Assembly (NCBI GenBank): GCA_050874905.1
Contig: JBNMLP010000009.1
Location: 53,968 to 117,967, forward strand
Source of the DNA: NC2004 sp050874905
GTDB lineage: Bacteria; Bacillota; Clostridia; Lachnospirales; Lachnospiraceae
Reading direction: 5' to 3'
DNA: 64,000 nucleotides
Numbering within the stretch: position 1 is the first letter of the stretch; the number at the start of each line of letters is the position of its first letter. The notes below the pieces were generated by a model, which ran no database searches, was not told where the DNA came from, and saw only the letters and a list, made by a program, of their open reading frames with translations. Of the stretch, positions 42,508 through 50,962 are shown piece after piece. Both the position numbers and the translations under genes were made by a program.

Positions 42508-42909
42508 TTACCATACAAATGCTAATACTTCGCCACCAACATTCTGCTTACGTGCTTCTTTGTCAGTTAACACACCTTTGTTTGTAGATACGATTGCGAT
42601 ACCAAGTCCGCCTAATACCTTTGGCATATCCTCAGCATTTGCATACACACGAAGACCCGGCTTAGAGATTCTCTTGATACCGGTGATAATCTTCTCGTTC
42701 TTGTCAGCACCGTACTTTAAAGTAATACGGATATCTTTGAAGTTACCAGCATCTACTAATTCAAAGTCCTTGATGAAACCTTCGTTCTTTAAAATCTCAG
42801 CAATAGAAATCTTCATCTTAGATGCAGGAACGTCAACTGTATCATGTTTTGCAGTGTTTGCATTACGGATTCTTGTAAGCATATCTGCAATTGGATCACT
42901 CATTGTCAT
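42508..42909 (-). CDS. rpsH: 30S ribosomal protein S8
   Basis: A 133-residue S8: MTMSDPIADMLTRIRNANTAK, ending GVLTDKEARKQNVGGEVLAF. It binds the central domain of 16S rRNA, and in E. coli also represses the spc operon. 95 nt separate it from rplF, with no gene seen. Confidence 0.98.
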   Translation of the reverse strand: MTMSDPIADMLTRIRNANTAKHDTVDVPASKMKISIAEILKNEGFIKDFELVDAGNFKDIRITLKYGADKNEKIITGIKRISKPGLRVYANAEDMPKVLGGLGIAIVSTNKGVLTDKEARKQNVGGEVLAFVW

Positions 42910-42934
42910 TTTGTTTGTCCTCCTTTTAGAAATT

Positions 42935-43120
42935 CTACCAGCTTGCTTTCTTCACACCAGGAATCTGTCCCTTGTAAGCTAATTCACGGAAACAAATTCT
43001 ACAGATTCCATATTTTCTCAAGTAAGCGTGTGGACGACCACAGATTCTGCAGCGGGTATATTCTCTGCTGGAATATTTCTGCTTGCGCTGCTGCTTTACT
43101 TTCATAGATGTCTTAGCCAT
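42935..43120 (-). CDS. rpsZ: 30S ribosomal protein S14, zinc type
   Basis: A 61-residue S14 of the short zinc-binding form: CRICGRPHAYLRKYGICRIC carries the four Cys ligands. The zinc-free long form is not in this window. Confidence 0.97.
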   Translation of the reverse strand: MAKTSMKVKQQRKQKYSSREYTRCRICGRPHAYLRKYGICRICFRELAYKGQIPGVKKASW

Positions 43121-43134
43121 GAAAACCCTCCTAA

Positions 43135-43677
43135 CTATTTCTTGTATGGCATTCCGAATAATGTCAATAATTCACGAGCTTCTTCGTCAGTCTCTGCAGT
43201 GGTTACGAAGATGATATCCATACCTCTTACCTTATCTACCTTATCGTATTCGATCTCAGGGAAGATTAACTGCTCTTTGATACCTAACGCGTAATTACCT
43301 CTACCATCAAAAGCATTTGGGTTCACACCTCTAAAGTCACGTACACGAGGTAATGCTAAATTGATTAAACGATCTGCAAACTCATACATCTTGTCGCCAC
43401 GTAAAGTTACTTTACAGCCGATTGCCTGACCCTCACGGAGTTTGAAGTTTGCAACGGATTTCTTTGCCTTAGTTGTAACTGGTTTCTGACCTGCAATGAT
43501 CTCTAAATCGCTAACTGCGGAATCTAATACTTTCGCATTCTCTTTTGCCTCGCCAACACCCATGTTGATGACGATCTTGTCAAGCTTTGGTACCTGCATG
43601 ATGTTCTTGTAACCGAACTTCTTCATCATTGCATCTTTGATTTCATTATTATAAGTTTCTTTTAATCTACTACTCAA
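43135..43677 (-). CDS. rplE: 50S ribosomal protein L5
   Basis: A 180-residue L5 with GYKNIMQVPKLDKIVINMG and the C-terminal DIIFVTTAETDEEARELL. The start is TTG 43677: AGGAGG lies nine bases before it, and the next in-frame Met would remove conserved residues (RLKETYNNEI). L5 binds 5S rRNA and the P-site tRNA. Confidence 0.96.
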   Translation of the reverse strand: MSSRLKETYNNEIKDAMMKKFGYKNIMQVPKLDKIVINMGVGEAKENAKVLDSAVSDLEIIAGQKPVTTKAKKSVANFKLREGQAIGCKVTLRGDKMYEFADRLINLALPRVRDFRGVNPNAFDGRGNYALGIKEQLIFPEIEYDKVDKVRGMDIIFVTTAETDEEARELLTLFGMPYKK

Positions 43678-43699
43678 CGTTCTTGGCCTCCTCTCTCAA

Positions 43700-44011
43700 T
43701 TAGTCAATTACTTCGCCAGTTTTTTTGGCATAACGTACTTTCTCAGAACCCTCTGTCTTAAAACCGATACGAGTTGGCTCATTGTTATGAAGGTACATTA
43801 CGTTAGACACATCGATAGGAGCTTCCTGATCAATAATGCCGCCCTGCTGATTTGCTGCGCTTGGTTTAGCATGTTTCTTTACCATATTCACGCCCTCAAC
43901 AAGTACTTTATGGTTTTTTAAGTCAACGGACATAACCTTACCAGACTTTCCTTTGTCTTTACCGGTGATTACCTGAACAAGGTCGCCCTTTTTAATCTTA
44001 CTAGTTGCCAC
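43700..44011 (-). CDS. rplX: 50S ribosomal protein L24
   Basis: A 103-residue L24 with the KOW motif KKGDLVQVITGKDKGKSGKV. GTG 44011 is chosen because AGGAGGT lies seven bases before it; the upstream GTG 44020 overlaps that site. L24 starts 50S assembly. Confidence 0.96.
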   Translation of the reverse strand: MATSKIKKGDLVQVITGKDKGKSGKVMSVDLKNHKVLVEGVNMVKKHAKPSAANQQGGIIDQEAPIDVSNVMYLHNNEPTRIGFKTEGSEKVRYAKKTGEVID

Positions 44012-44024
44012 TGTCGACACCTCC

Positions 44025-44393
44025 TTATAATACTTCTGGAGCTAATGAAATAATCTTCATAAACTTCTTGTCTCTTAACTCTCTTGCTACTGGTCCAAAG
44101 ATACGGGTTCCTCTTGGATTCAGATCATCCTTGATGATTACAGCTGCGTTCTCATCAAACTTGATGTAAGAACCGTCTTTACGACGAGCACCTTTCTTTG
44201 AACGTACTACAACTGCCTTCACAACGTCACCTTTCTTTACAACACCGCCTGGTGTTGCATCTTTAACCGTAGCAACAATAGTGTCGCCAATGTTGGCATA
44301 TCTTCTAGTAGAACCGCCTAATACACGGATGACTAATAACTCTTTTGCACCGGTATTATCAGCTACTTTTAATCTAGATTCCTGTTGAACCAT
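44025..44393 (-). CDS. rplN: 50S ribosomal protein L14
   Basis: A 122-residue L14: MVQQESRLKVADNTGAKELL, with NPRGTRIFGPVARELRDKKF at the C-terminus. It contacts the small subunit and is where the silencing factor RsfS docks. Confidence 0.98.
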   Translation of the reverse strand: MVQQESRLKVADNTGAKELLVIRVLGGSTRRYANIGDTIVATVKDATPGGVVKKGDVVKAVVVRSKKGARRKDGSYIKFDENAAVIIKDDLNPRGTRIFGPVARELRDKKFMKIISLAPEVL

Positions 44394-44429
44394 GGCTGTT
44401 TCTCCTTCCTATGATTACTCTTATCAAAA

Positions 44430-44687
44430 CTATTTTGCTCTCTCGATTACTTCTACGAGTCTCCATCTCTTGTCCTTAGATAAAGGTCTGGTCTCCATAA
44501 CCTTTACGCGGTCACCGATCTTGCAGGTGTTCTCCTCGTCATGAGCCTTTAACTTGTAAGTTCTCTTAACGATCTTGCCATAGAGTGGATGTTTTACATT
44601 ATCTTCAATAGCAACAACGATTGTCTTGTCCATCTTGTCGCTAACTACTTTACCAACACGGGTCTTTCTCAAATTTCTTTCTTCCAT
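44430..44687 (-). CDS. rpsQ: 30S ribosomal protein S17
   Basis: An 85-residue S17 OB-fold: TRVGKVVSDKMDKTIVVAIE and VMETRPLSKDKRWRLVEVIE. ATG 44687 has AGGAGG ten bases upstream; an in-frame TTG at 44696 is one base from that site and is rejected. Confidence 0.97.
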   Translation of the reverse strand: MEERNLRKTRVGKVVSDKMDKTIVVAIEDNVKHPLYGKIVKRTYKLKAHDEENTCKIGDRVKVMETRPLSKDKRWRLVEVIERAK

Positions 44688-44710
44688 CTTGTGCAATCCT
44701 CCTTCCTAGA

Positions 44711-44920
44711 TTACTGAGCAGCATTTGCCTTTTCAGTGATAATGGTCTGAATTCTAGCAATATTACGTCTTACTTCTTTAATTCTGCTAGTATTGTCTAA
44801 CTGATTCGTTGCATTCTGGAATCTTAAGTTGAACAGCTCTTTCTTAGCAGCTACTAAGTCGTTCTGTAACTCTTCCGATGATTTTGCCTGTAATTCCTCA
44901 ATATATTTATTACTTTTCAC
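44711..44920 (-). CDS. rpmC: 50S ribosomal protein L29
   Basis: A 69-residue L29, two long helices: IEELQAKSSEELQNDLVAAK then KELFNLRFQNATNQLDNTSR. Start GTG 44920 (MKSNKYIEEL) overlaps the end of rplP by 11 nt; GTG 44929 three codons earlier is an alternative. It sits at the tunnel exit where trigger factor binds. Confidence 0.95.
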   Translation of the reverse strand: MKSNKYIEELQAKSSEELQNDLVAAKKELFNLRFQNATNQLDNTSRIKEVRRNIARIQTIITEKANAAQ

Positions 44921-45347
44921 TGTTTTCACCGCCTTCTAAATCTGCCTTGGAAACGATCTTACACTTAACAGGAAGCTTGTGGGTAGCTAAACGTAATGCT
45001 TCTTTTGCTGTCTCCTCAGGTACTCCGGAAATCTCAAACATAACGCGGCCTGGTTTTACAACTGCTACCCAGTACTCAACAGCACCTTTACCTTTACCCA
45101 TACGAGTTCCAAGAGGTCTATGTGTTACTGGCTTATCTGGGAAAATCTTGATCCAAACTTTACCACCACGCTTGATATAACGAGTCATAGCAACACGGGC
45201 AGCCTCGATCTGGTTTGATTTAATCCAACATGGTTCCAGTGCTACGATACCGTACTCACCGTTTGAAATGGTGTTACCGCGCATTGCTTTACCACGCATA
45301 GAACCACGAAACTGTTTACGATGTTTTGTTCTTTTTGGCATTAACAT
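44910..45347 (-). CDS. rplP: 50S ribosomal protein L16
   Basis: A 145-residue L16: MLMPKRTKHRKQFRGSMRG, and MGKGKGAVEYWVAVVKPGRV in the core. It helps place A-site tRNA. The start overlaps the rpsC stop (TAATG). Confidence 0.98.
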   Translation of the reverse strand: MLMPKRTKHRKQFRGSMRGKAMRGNTISNGEYGIVALEPCWIKSNQIEAARVAMTRYIKRGGKVWIKIFPDKPVTHRPLGTRMGKGKGAVEYWVAVVKPGRVMFEISGVPEETAKEALRLATHKLPVKCKIVSKADLEGGENSEK

Positions 45348-46003
45348 TATTTATCGCTCCCTTCCTTATTTCCTTTAGTAGGAAGTACTTCGCCATGGTA
45401 AATCCAGGTCTTCACACCAACTTTACCATATGTGGTATCTGCCTCAGCAAATCCATAATCAATATCAGCACGTAATGTCTGCAGAGGAATTGTACCCTCA
45501 CTGTAGAACTCTGTACGAGCCATATCTGCTCCACCTAAACGTCCGGAAGCGCAGGTCTTGATTCCCTGTGCGCCTTCACGCATGGTGTTACGCATAGCCA
45601 TCTTCATTGCACGACGGAAAGAAACACGGTTCTCTAACTGCTGTGCGATGTTCTCAGCTACTAACTGAGCATCTAAGTCTGGCTTCTTGATCTCTTTTAC
45701 TTCAATGCTTAACTTCTTGTCTGTAAGTTTCTGAACAGCATCTCTGGTCTTGTTGATAGACTCACCGTTCTTACCAATTACAGCACCTGGTTTTGCAGTG
45801 TATACAATAACCTTTACACGATTTGTAGTACGCTCGATCTCTGTTTTGGAGATGCCAGCTTCCTTTAAGTTCTTCTTGATGAACTTTCTGATCTTATCAT
45901 CTTCTACAAGGTTGTCAGCAAAATCCTTTTCTGCATACCATCTGGAATCCCAGTCTTTGATAACTCCGACTCTAAGGCCGTGAGGATTAACTTTCTGTCC
46001 CAT
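45347..46003 (-). CDS. rpsC: 30S ribosomal protein S3
   Basis: A 218-residue S3 with a KH domain (IVYTAKPGAVIGKNGESINK) and C-terminal domain (SGRLGGADMARTEFYSEGT). It lines the mRNA entry and has helicase-related function. Confidence 0.98.
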   Translation of the reverse strand: MGQKVNPHGLRVGVIKDWDSRWYAEKDFADNLVEDDKIRKFIKKNLKEAGISKTEIERTTNRVKVIVYTAKPGAVIGKNGESINKTRDAVQKLTDKKLSIEVKEIKKPDLDAQLVAENIAQQLENRVSFRRAMKMAMRNTMREGAQGIKTCASGRLGGADMARTEFYSEGTIPLQTLRADIDYGFAEADTTYGKVGVKTWIYHGEVLPTKGNKEGSDK

Positions 46004-46013
46004 GACTTACCTC

Positions 46014-46400
46014 CTATTTCTCATCAAGCACGATAGTGATGTGGCTTGTTCTCTTCTCGATACGATAAGCTCTACCCTGTGCTCTTGGTCTAATTCTCTT
46101 CATTGTTGGTCCTTTATTTGCGAAACACTCAGCAACGTATAAGTTGTCTGCGCTAAGTCCTTTGTACTCAGCGTTAGCAATTGCTGATTTTAATAATTTC
46201 TCAATAACACTTGATGCATATCTTGGATTGTAAGCCAAAATTGCAAGTGCGGTCTGTACATCCTTACCTCTGATGGCATCCAATACGAAGCAAGCCTTCT
46301 GAACAGACACACGAGCGTAAGATAACTTTGCGCTTGGTCTGGTCTCACGATTCTCTGCATTTCTTGCTTTCTTAATCTGGGATCTATGTCCTTTAGCCAT
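46014..46400 (-). CDS. rplV: 50S ribosomal protein L22
   Basis: A 128-residue L22. The tunnel-lining loop GPTMKRIRPRAQGRAYRIEK is near the C-terminus, where macrolide resistance changes occur in other bacteria. About 17 basic residues precede the usual start of the core. Confidence 0.98.
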   Translation of the reverse strand: MAKGHRSQIKKARNAENRETRPSAKLSYARVSVQKACFVLDAIRGKDVQTALAILAYNPRYASSVIEKLLKSAIANAEYKGLSADNLYVAECFANKGPTMKRIRPRAQGRAYRIEKRTSHITIVLDEK

Positions 46401-46429
46401 GGATGATGCCTCCTTTCAAATACTAATTA

Positions 46430-46711
46430 TTATCTAACCTTTGATTTCTTTTCGTCTTTGATATGTCCCTTGAAAGTTCTGGTCTGAACAAACTCACCGA
46501 GCTTGTGTCCGACCATATCTTCTGTAACATATACAGTAACATGCTTTCTTCCATCATGAACCGCAAATGTATGTCCTACGAAGGAAGGGAAAATAGTAGA
46601 ACGACGTGACCAAGTCTTGATAACGGATTTGTCTCCGCTCTTGTTCATTGCATCTACTTTCTTTAATAAACTTGCATCTGCGTATGGTCCTTTTTTCAAT
46701 GAACGAGCCAT
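46430..46711 (-). CDS. rpsS: 30S ribosomal protein S19
   Basis: A 93-residue S19: MARSLKKGPYADASLLKKVD, then IKTWSRRSTIFPSFVGHTFA and MVGHKLGEFVQTRTFKGH. It pairs with S13 in the 30S head. Confidence 0.98.
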   Translation of the reverse strand: MARSLKKGPYADASLLKKVDAMNKSGDKSVIKTWSRRSTIFPSFVGHTFAVHDGRKHVTVYVTEDMVGHKLGEFVQTRTFKGHIKDEKKSKVR

Positions 46712-46731
46712 AATCGGTACCTCCTTTAATA

Positions 46732-47574
46732 CTACTTAAAGCTCTTACCGTCTCTACGACGTACAATAAGCTTGTTGGAATGTTTGTTCTTCTTTCTGGT
46801 CTTCAAACCAAGTGCTGGTTTACCCCATGGAGTACATGGACCTGGACGACCGATACTGGTCTTTCCTTCACCACCACCGTGTGGATGATCATTAGGGTTC
46901 ATTACGGAACCACGAACAGTTGGGCGGATACCCATATGACGTTTACGTCCGGCTTTACCGATATTTACAAGGCCGTGCTCGATGTTACCAACCTGACCTA
47001 CTGTTGCTCTACATTTGATAGGAACCATTCTCATCTCGCCAGAAGGTAAACGAAGGGTTGCATACTTTCCTTCTTTTGCCATTAACTGTGCAGAGTTACC
47101 AGCAGAACGTACCATCTGTGCGCCCTTACCTGGGATCAACTCGATGTTGTGTACCTCAGTACCAACTGGAATGTTCTCTAATGGTAAGCAGTTACCGATA
47201 CGGATCTCTGCTTCTGGTCCATTCATAAGCTTTGCGCCAACCTCTAATTTGTATGGTGCAAGGATATATGTCTTCTCGCCATCTGCATAAGCGATCAATG
47301 CGATATTAGCAGTTCTGTTTGGATCATACTCAATTGACTTAACGGTTGCAGGAACTCCATCCTTGTTACGTTTGAAATCAATGATTCTGTATTTTCTTCT
47401 AGATCCACCACCCTGGTGTCTTACTGTAATTTTTCCCTGATTGTTACGACCGGCATTCTTCTTTAAAGAAGTGGTTAATGATTTCTCAGGAGTTGACTTC
47501 GTGATATCTGCGAAATCTAAACCAGTCATATTTCTTCTGGAAGGTGTATATGGGCCATATTTCTTAATTCCCAT
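46732..47574 (-). CDS. rplB: 50S ribosomal protein L2
   Basis: A 280-residue L2: MGIKKYGPYTPSRRNMTGLD, and C-terminal GVVMNPND-like motif here as SVMNPNDHPHGGGEGKTS, with the conserved His near the peptidyl-transferase centre. AAAGGAG is eight bases before ATG 47574; an extension upstream is rejected. Confidence 0.98.
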   Translation of the reverse strand: MGIKKYGPYTPSRRNMTGLDFADITKSTPEKSLTTSLKKNAGRNNQGKITVRHQGGGSRRKYRIIDFKRNKDGVPATVKSIEYDPNRTANIALIAYADGEKTYILAPYKLEVGAKLMNGPEAEIRIGNCLPLENIPVGTEVHNIELIPGKGAQMVRSAGNSAQLMAKEGKYATLRLPSGEMRMVPIKCRATVGQVGNIEHGLVNIGKAGRKRHMGIRPTVRGSVMNPNDHPHGGGEGKTSIGRPGPCTPWGKPALGLKTRKKNKHSNKLIVRRRDGKSFK

Positions 47575-47675
47575 GATTCGCACTCCTTTCATGCTCTGTT
47601 ATTTGTTATCACGCTTTGTTTGCGTTTAGTTTGTTTTTATTCCACCCAGTCGGGTGTGTCCTATTTGGACAAATC

Positions 47676-47975
47676 TTACAGACCTTCGAAGATCTCGATA
47701 TCTTTGCTGTCTGCGGTCAACTGTACGATCGCTTTCTTTGTCTTAGCGGTCTTACCGTATACCATACCACGTCTCTTGGTCTTACCTGCGTTGTTCATGG
47801 TATTTACCTTAGATACCTTTGCGCCGTCGAACATTTTCTCTACGGCTTCCTTGATCTGTGCCTTGTTTGCCTGTGGATGAACTAAGAATGTATACTTCTT
47901 CTCACCCATAGCGTTCATAGACTTCTCTGTAATAATTGGTTTGAGTATAACATCATAATACTGTAATGCTGCCAT
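47676..47975 (-). CDS. rplW: 50S ribosomal protein L23
   Basis: A 99-residue L23: YDVILKPIITEKSMNAMGEK and RRGMVYGKTAKTKKAIVQLT. It is the docking site of SRP and trigger factor at the tunnel exit. Starts in overlap with the rplD stop. Confidence 0.98.
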   Translation of the reverse strand: MAALQYYDVILKPIITEKSMNAMGEKKYTFLVHPQANKAQIKEAVEKMFDGAKVSKVNTMNNAGKTKRRGMVYGKTAKTKKAIVQLTADSKDIEIFEGL

Positions 47976-48595
47976 TATGCGTACACCTCCTCAATCTTTG
48001 CTACTGCGTCCTTGGTACAAACAACGGTATCATACTTCATGATGTCGTATACGTTGATCGTATTTGTAAGTGCAGTCTTAACACCCTGAATGTTTCTTGC
48101 AGAAAGAACAACGTTCTCATCGTTCTCAGCCATAACAACCAATGCCTTATCCAGTTTTAAGTTGTTTAATACATTCTGGAAATTCTTTGTCTTAATCTCA
48201 TCGAACTTTAACTCATCAAGAACAACGAACTTGCTGTCCTGAACTCTGGAAGTTAAAGCAGACTTTAATGCAAGTCTCTTCTCTTTCTTGTTCATCTTGA
48301 ACTCATAATCACGTGGTTTTGGTGCAAATACAACACCACCGCCAGTCCACTGTGGAGATCTTGTAGAACCCTGTCTTGCATGTCCGGTTCCTTTCTGTCT
48401 CCAAGGCTTTCTTCCACCGCCACGAACTTCTGAACGAGTTTTTGCACTCTGTGTTCCCTGACGATTGTTAGCAAGTTGGTTCACAACTGCCATATGAACT
48501 AAATGCTCATTAATCTCTACACCGAAAATAGAATCGCTAAGCTCTAACTTATCTACTTCTTTACCTTCGATATTATAAACAGATACTGATGCCAT
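47975..48595 (-). CDS. rplD: 50S ribosomal protein L4
   Basis: A 206-residue L4: SVYNIEGKEVDKLELSDSIF, the tunnel loop TRSEVRGGGRKPWRQKGTGH and a C-terminal Rossmann-like fold. In E. coli it represses the S10 operon through the leader RNA; a folded leader exists here too, but no shared mechanism is implied. Confidence 0.98.
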   Translation of the reverse strand: MASVSVYNIEGKEVDKLELSDSIFGVEINEHLVHMAVVNQLANNRQGTQSAKTRSEVRGGGRKPWRQKGTGHARQGSTRSPQWTGGGVVFAPKPRDYEFKMNKKEKRLALKSALTSRVQDSKFVVLDELKFDEIKTKNFQNVLNNLKLDKALVVMAENDENVVLSARNIQGVKTALTNTINVYDIMKYDTVVCTKDAVAKIEEVYA

Positions 48596-48619
48596 CTGTA
48601 TGCTCCTCCTTCCTTAAGC

Positions 48620-49255
48620 CTATTTGCCGGCCTTTACTGTCTCTTTTAACATTACTAAAGACTTCTTAGGTCCTGGAACGGAACCCTTTACTAAAATAAT
48701 GTTGTTGTCTACATCAATACGTACAATCTCTAAGTTCTGGATTGTTGTACGCTTGCAACCATAATGTCCAGCCATCTTCTTTCCTTTGAAAACCTTACCT
48801 GGATCTGTTGCACATCCGGAAGAACCGGTATGTCTGTGATGCTTAGAACCATGTGTTACAGGACCTCTTGAGAAACCATGTCTCTTGATCGCACCTGCAT
48901 ATCCATGTCCCTTAGAAGTTGCTGTTGCATCAATCTTATCTCCTGCTTCAAAGATGTCAGCCTTGATCTCCTGGCCTAACTCATACTCATCTGCATTCTC
49001 AAAACGGAACTCTCTGACAAATCTCTTGGTAGAAACACCAGCTTTATCAAAATGTCCTTTCATTGGTTTGTTCACCAGGTTCTCTCTCTTCTCAGCAAAA
49101 CCTACCTGAACAGCGGCATATCCATCGTTCTCAACCGTCTTAACCTGTGTTACTGCACAAGGACCAGCCTGTAATACAGTGACAGGAGTTAATACGCCAT
49201 CTTCATCGAAGATCTGAGTCATGCCGACTTTTGTTGCTAAAATCGCTTTCTTCAT
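48620..49255 (-). CDS. rplC: 50S ribosomal protein L3
   Basis: A 211-residue L3: MKKAILATKVGMTQIFDEDG and the long loop HGSKHHRHTGSSGCATDPGK reaching the peptidyl-transferase centre. The rpsJ-rplC space is 153 nt, longer than others in the cluster. Confidence 0.98.
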   Translation of the reverse strand: MKKAILATKVGMTQIFDEDGVLTPVTVLQAGPCAVTQVKTVENDGYAAVQVGFAEKRENLVNKPMKGHFDKAGVSTKRFVREFRFENADEYELGQEIKADIFEAGDKIDATATSKGHGYAGAIKRHGFSRGPVTHGSKHHRHTGSSGCATDPGKVFKGKKMAGHYGCKRTTIQNLEIVRIDVDNNIILVKGSVPGPKKSLVMLKETVKAGK

Positions 49256-49337
49256 TGTAAATACCTCCTAATAAAATCTACAGCGGATTACCCGTCCGGG
49301 CAATCATCCTAGATGGTCAAATATCGGAGTGCTTGGT

Positions 49338-49354
49338 CTCTTAAGCCTTAAGAG
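49338..49354. promoter_or_regulatory. 17-bp palindrome in the rpsJ-rplC spacer
   Basis: CTCTTAAG-C-CTTAAGAG is a perfect palindrome, flanked by GCTTGG repeats on both sides (49331-49336, 49356-49361). Function unknown; it may be a regulator site or RNA hairpin. Confidence 0.5.
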
Positions 49355-49408
49355 CGCTTGGACCCTATATCTAAACCCTAAGGATTGTTACTTAATTTGT
49401 TGATGAAA

Positions 49409-49723
49409 CTATTTCATCTTGATGCTAATGTCTACACCAGCTGGTAAATCCATACCGTGTAAAACATCGGCAGTCTTCTTGCTTGGCTCAATTACATCGA
49501 TCAGTCTCTTGTGCGTTCTCTGCTCGAACTGCTCACGAGAATCTTTGTACTTGTGTACGGCTCTAAGAATAGTTACAACCTCTTTCTTAGTAGGCATTGG
49601 AACTGGTCCACTTACCTTTGCTCCTGTTTTAGAAACAGCCTCCACGATACTCTTGGCAGCAGCGTCGATGATCTTGTGATCGTACGCTTTCAATGTAATT
49701 CGCATTACGTTCTGACTTGCCAT
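49409..49723 (-). CDS. rpsJ: 30S ribosomal protein S10
   Basis: A 104-residue S10: RITLKAYDHKIIDAAAKSIV and REQFEQRTHKRLIDVIEPSK. It is also the NusG/NusB partner in antitermination. ATG 49723 has AGGAGG upstream at a long spacing of about 11. First gene of the large operon. Confidence 0.97.
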   Translation of the reverse strand: MASQNVMRITLKAYDHKIIDAAAKSIVEAVSKTGAKVSGPVPMPTKKEVVTILRAVHKYKDSREQFEQRTHKRLIDVIEPSKKTADVLHGMDLPAGVDISIKMK

Positions 49724-49759
49724 AAAAAAAGTCGCCTCCTTTTCGTACTTTTTGCGGTA

Positions 49760-49860
49760 CGACAAGCGGTGACTGTACACTTACCCGTGTGTGTCTTAAA
49801 CTTACACACGTCATATCTGCCTCTTCTGCAGATTGTTTCAGTTTGTACAGTGACTTGTCG
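49760..49860 (-). promoter_or_regulatory. Folded leader RNA of the S10 operon
   Basis: In the leader between the promoter and rpsJ, CGACAAG (49854-49860, minus strand) pairs with CTTGTCG (49766-49760), then ACTGTACA with TGTACAGT, closing two inner hairpins: ATCTGC/GCAGAT (49833-49815) and CGTGTGT/ACACACG (49810-49786). This is a three-way junction. A further CTGCCG/CGGCAG hairpin lies at 49895-49911. Likely a control element; type unknown. The 353-nt gap 49724-50076 otherwise holds only the promoter and a terminator. Confidence 0.65.
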
Positions 49861-49952
49861 CCAGTTTTATAACTTGACTCGCTCCACGGAAAACCTGCCG
49901 TATCCCGGCAGCAACCTCACGCTTCAACGCTATCAAGGTCACAACAGTTGTT

Positions 49953-49981
49953 AGTATACCTTATAAACAAAGGGATTGCAA
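49953..49981 (-). promoter_or_regulatory. Sigma-A promoter of the S10 operon
   Basis: TTGCAA (49981-49976), a 17-nt spacer, TATACT (49958-49953). Start of transcription about 49946, giving a leader of about 220 nt. Confidence 0.85.
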
Positions 49982-50005
49982 GGATTTTTTAAATTTTTTT
50001 CGTAA

Positions 50006-50054
50006 AAAAGTACACAAATTTTCTTTTTTATGCAAAGAAAATTTGTGTACTTTT
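50006..50054 (-). terminator. Bidirectional terminator after the methyltransferase gene
   Basis: A perfect 21-bp stem (AAAAGTACACAAATTTTCTTT and its complement) around a 7-nt loop, with A/T tails on both sides. It insulates the S10 promoter from the upstream gene. Confidence 0.92.
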
Positions 50055-50076
50055 ATTCTTCCTGTTTTTTACATTT

Positions 50077-50949
50077 TTATTCATTTCTGCTCCATCTTCC
50101 GCTCGCGCCACAAGGAAGCACCAGTCCATTGAAGGTAACCGGAAGTCCGATCTCTTCCGCCATCACCTGTCCTCCAAACGGCTTCAGCACTGTGCTCATC
50201 ATATAGGTAAGCACTGCAGGCTGCAATCCCGTTGTGTAGGAATTTACCAGAAAGAAAAGTGGCTTTTCCTCTAAAATATTCGTGCAAAGCTGTAAAAATG
50301 GATAAATGGATTCTTCGATCTTCCAGACCTCACCCTTTGGTCCACGTCCATAGGATGGCGGATCCATGATAATGGCATCGTAATGATTGCCACGCCGGAT
50401 CTCGCGCTCCACAAATTTCACGCAGTCATCCACCAGCCAGCGGATCGGCGCATCAGAAAGCCCGGATGCCGCAGCATTTTCCTTTGCCCAGTTGACCATG
50501 CCTTTGGATGCATCCACATGTGTTACCTTTGCTCCTGCTGCCGCTGCTGCCAGAGTCGCGCCTCCGGTATATGCAAACAGGTTTAACACCTTGACTTCTT
50601 TTCCTTTTTCTACTTCCTTCTTTATTATAGAAGAAAACCAGTCCCAGTTGACCGCCTGCTCCGGAAACAATCCGGTATGTTTGAAGCTGAATGGCTGCAG
50701 CCAGAAGGTAAGCTCCCTGTAATGGATCTTCCATTTTTTCGGAAGATCGAAAAATTCCCATTCGCCACCGCCTTTTTTGCTACGGTGGTAATGTCCGTTT
50801 TTGCGCCGCCATTCCTTTTCATTGCGTTTTGTGTCCCAGATCACCTGCGGATCCGGACGCACCAGACGATATTCTCCCCATCGCTCTAATTTTTCTCCCT
50901 TTGAAGTATCAATGACTTCATAATCCTTCCAGCCATCTGCGATCCACAT
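50077..50949 (-). CDS. Class I SAM-dependent methyltransferase (rRNA-type)
   Basis: This 290-residue protein has a SAM-binding core (VLNLFAYTGGATLAAAAAGA, HVDASKGMVNWAKENA) and the catalytic-type motif IIMDPPSYGRGPKGE, as in RlmI/RlmK-like enzymes. It lacks the PUA domain of RlmI. The likely substrate is rRNA, but this is inferred. ATG 50949 has AAAGGAG upstream; an upstream extension is rejected. It lies 13 nt after the membrane protein gene. Confidence 0.85.
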   Translation of the reverse strand: MWIADGWKDYEVIDTSKGEKLERWGEYRLVRPDPQVIWDTKRNEKEWRRKNGHYHRSKKGGGEWEFFDLPKKWKIHYRELTFWLQPFSFKHTGLFPEQAVNWDWFSSIIKKEVEKGKEVKVLNLFAYTGGATLAAAAAGAKVTHVDASKGMVNWAKENAAASGLSDAPIRWLVDDCVKFVEREIRRGNHYDAIIMDPPSYGRGPKGEVWKIEESIYPFLQLCTNILEEKPLFFLVNSYTTGLQPAVLTYMMSTVLKPFGGQVMAEEIGLPVTFNGLVLPCGASGRWSRNE

Positions 50950-50962
50950 AACATTCTCTCCT

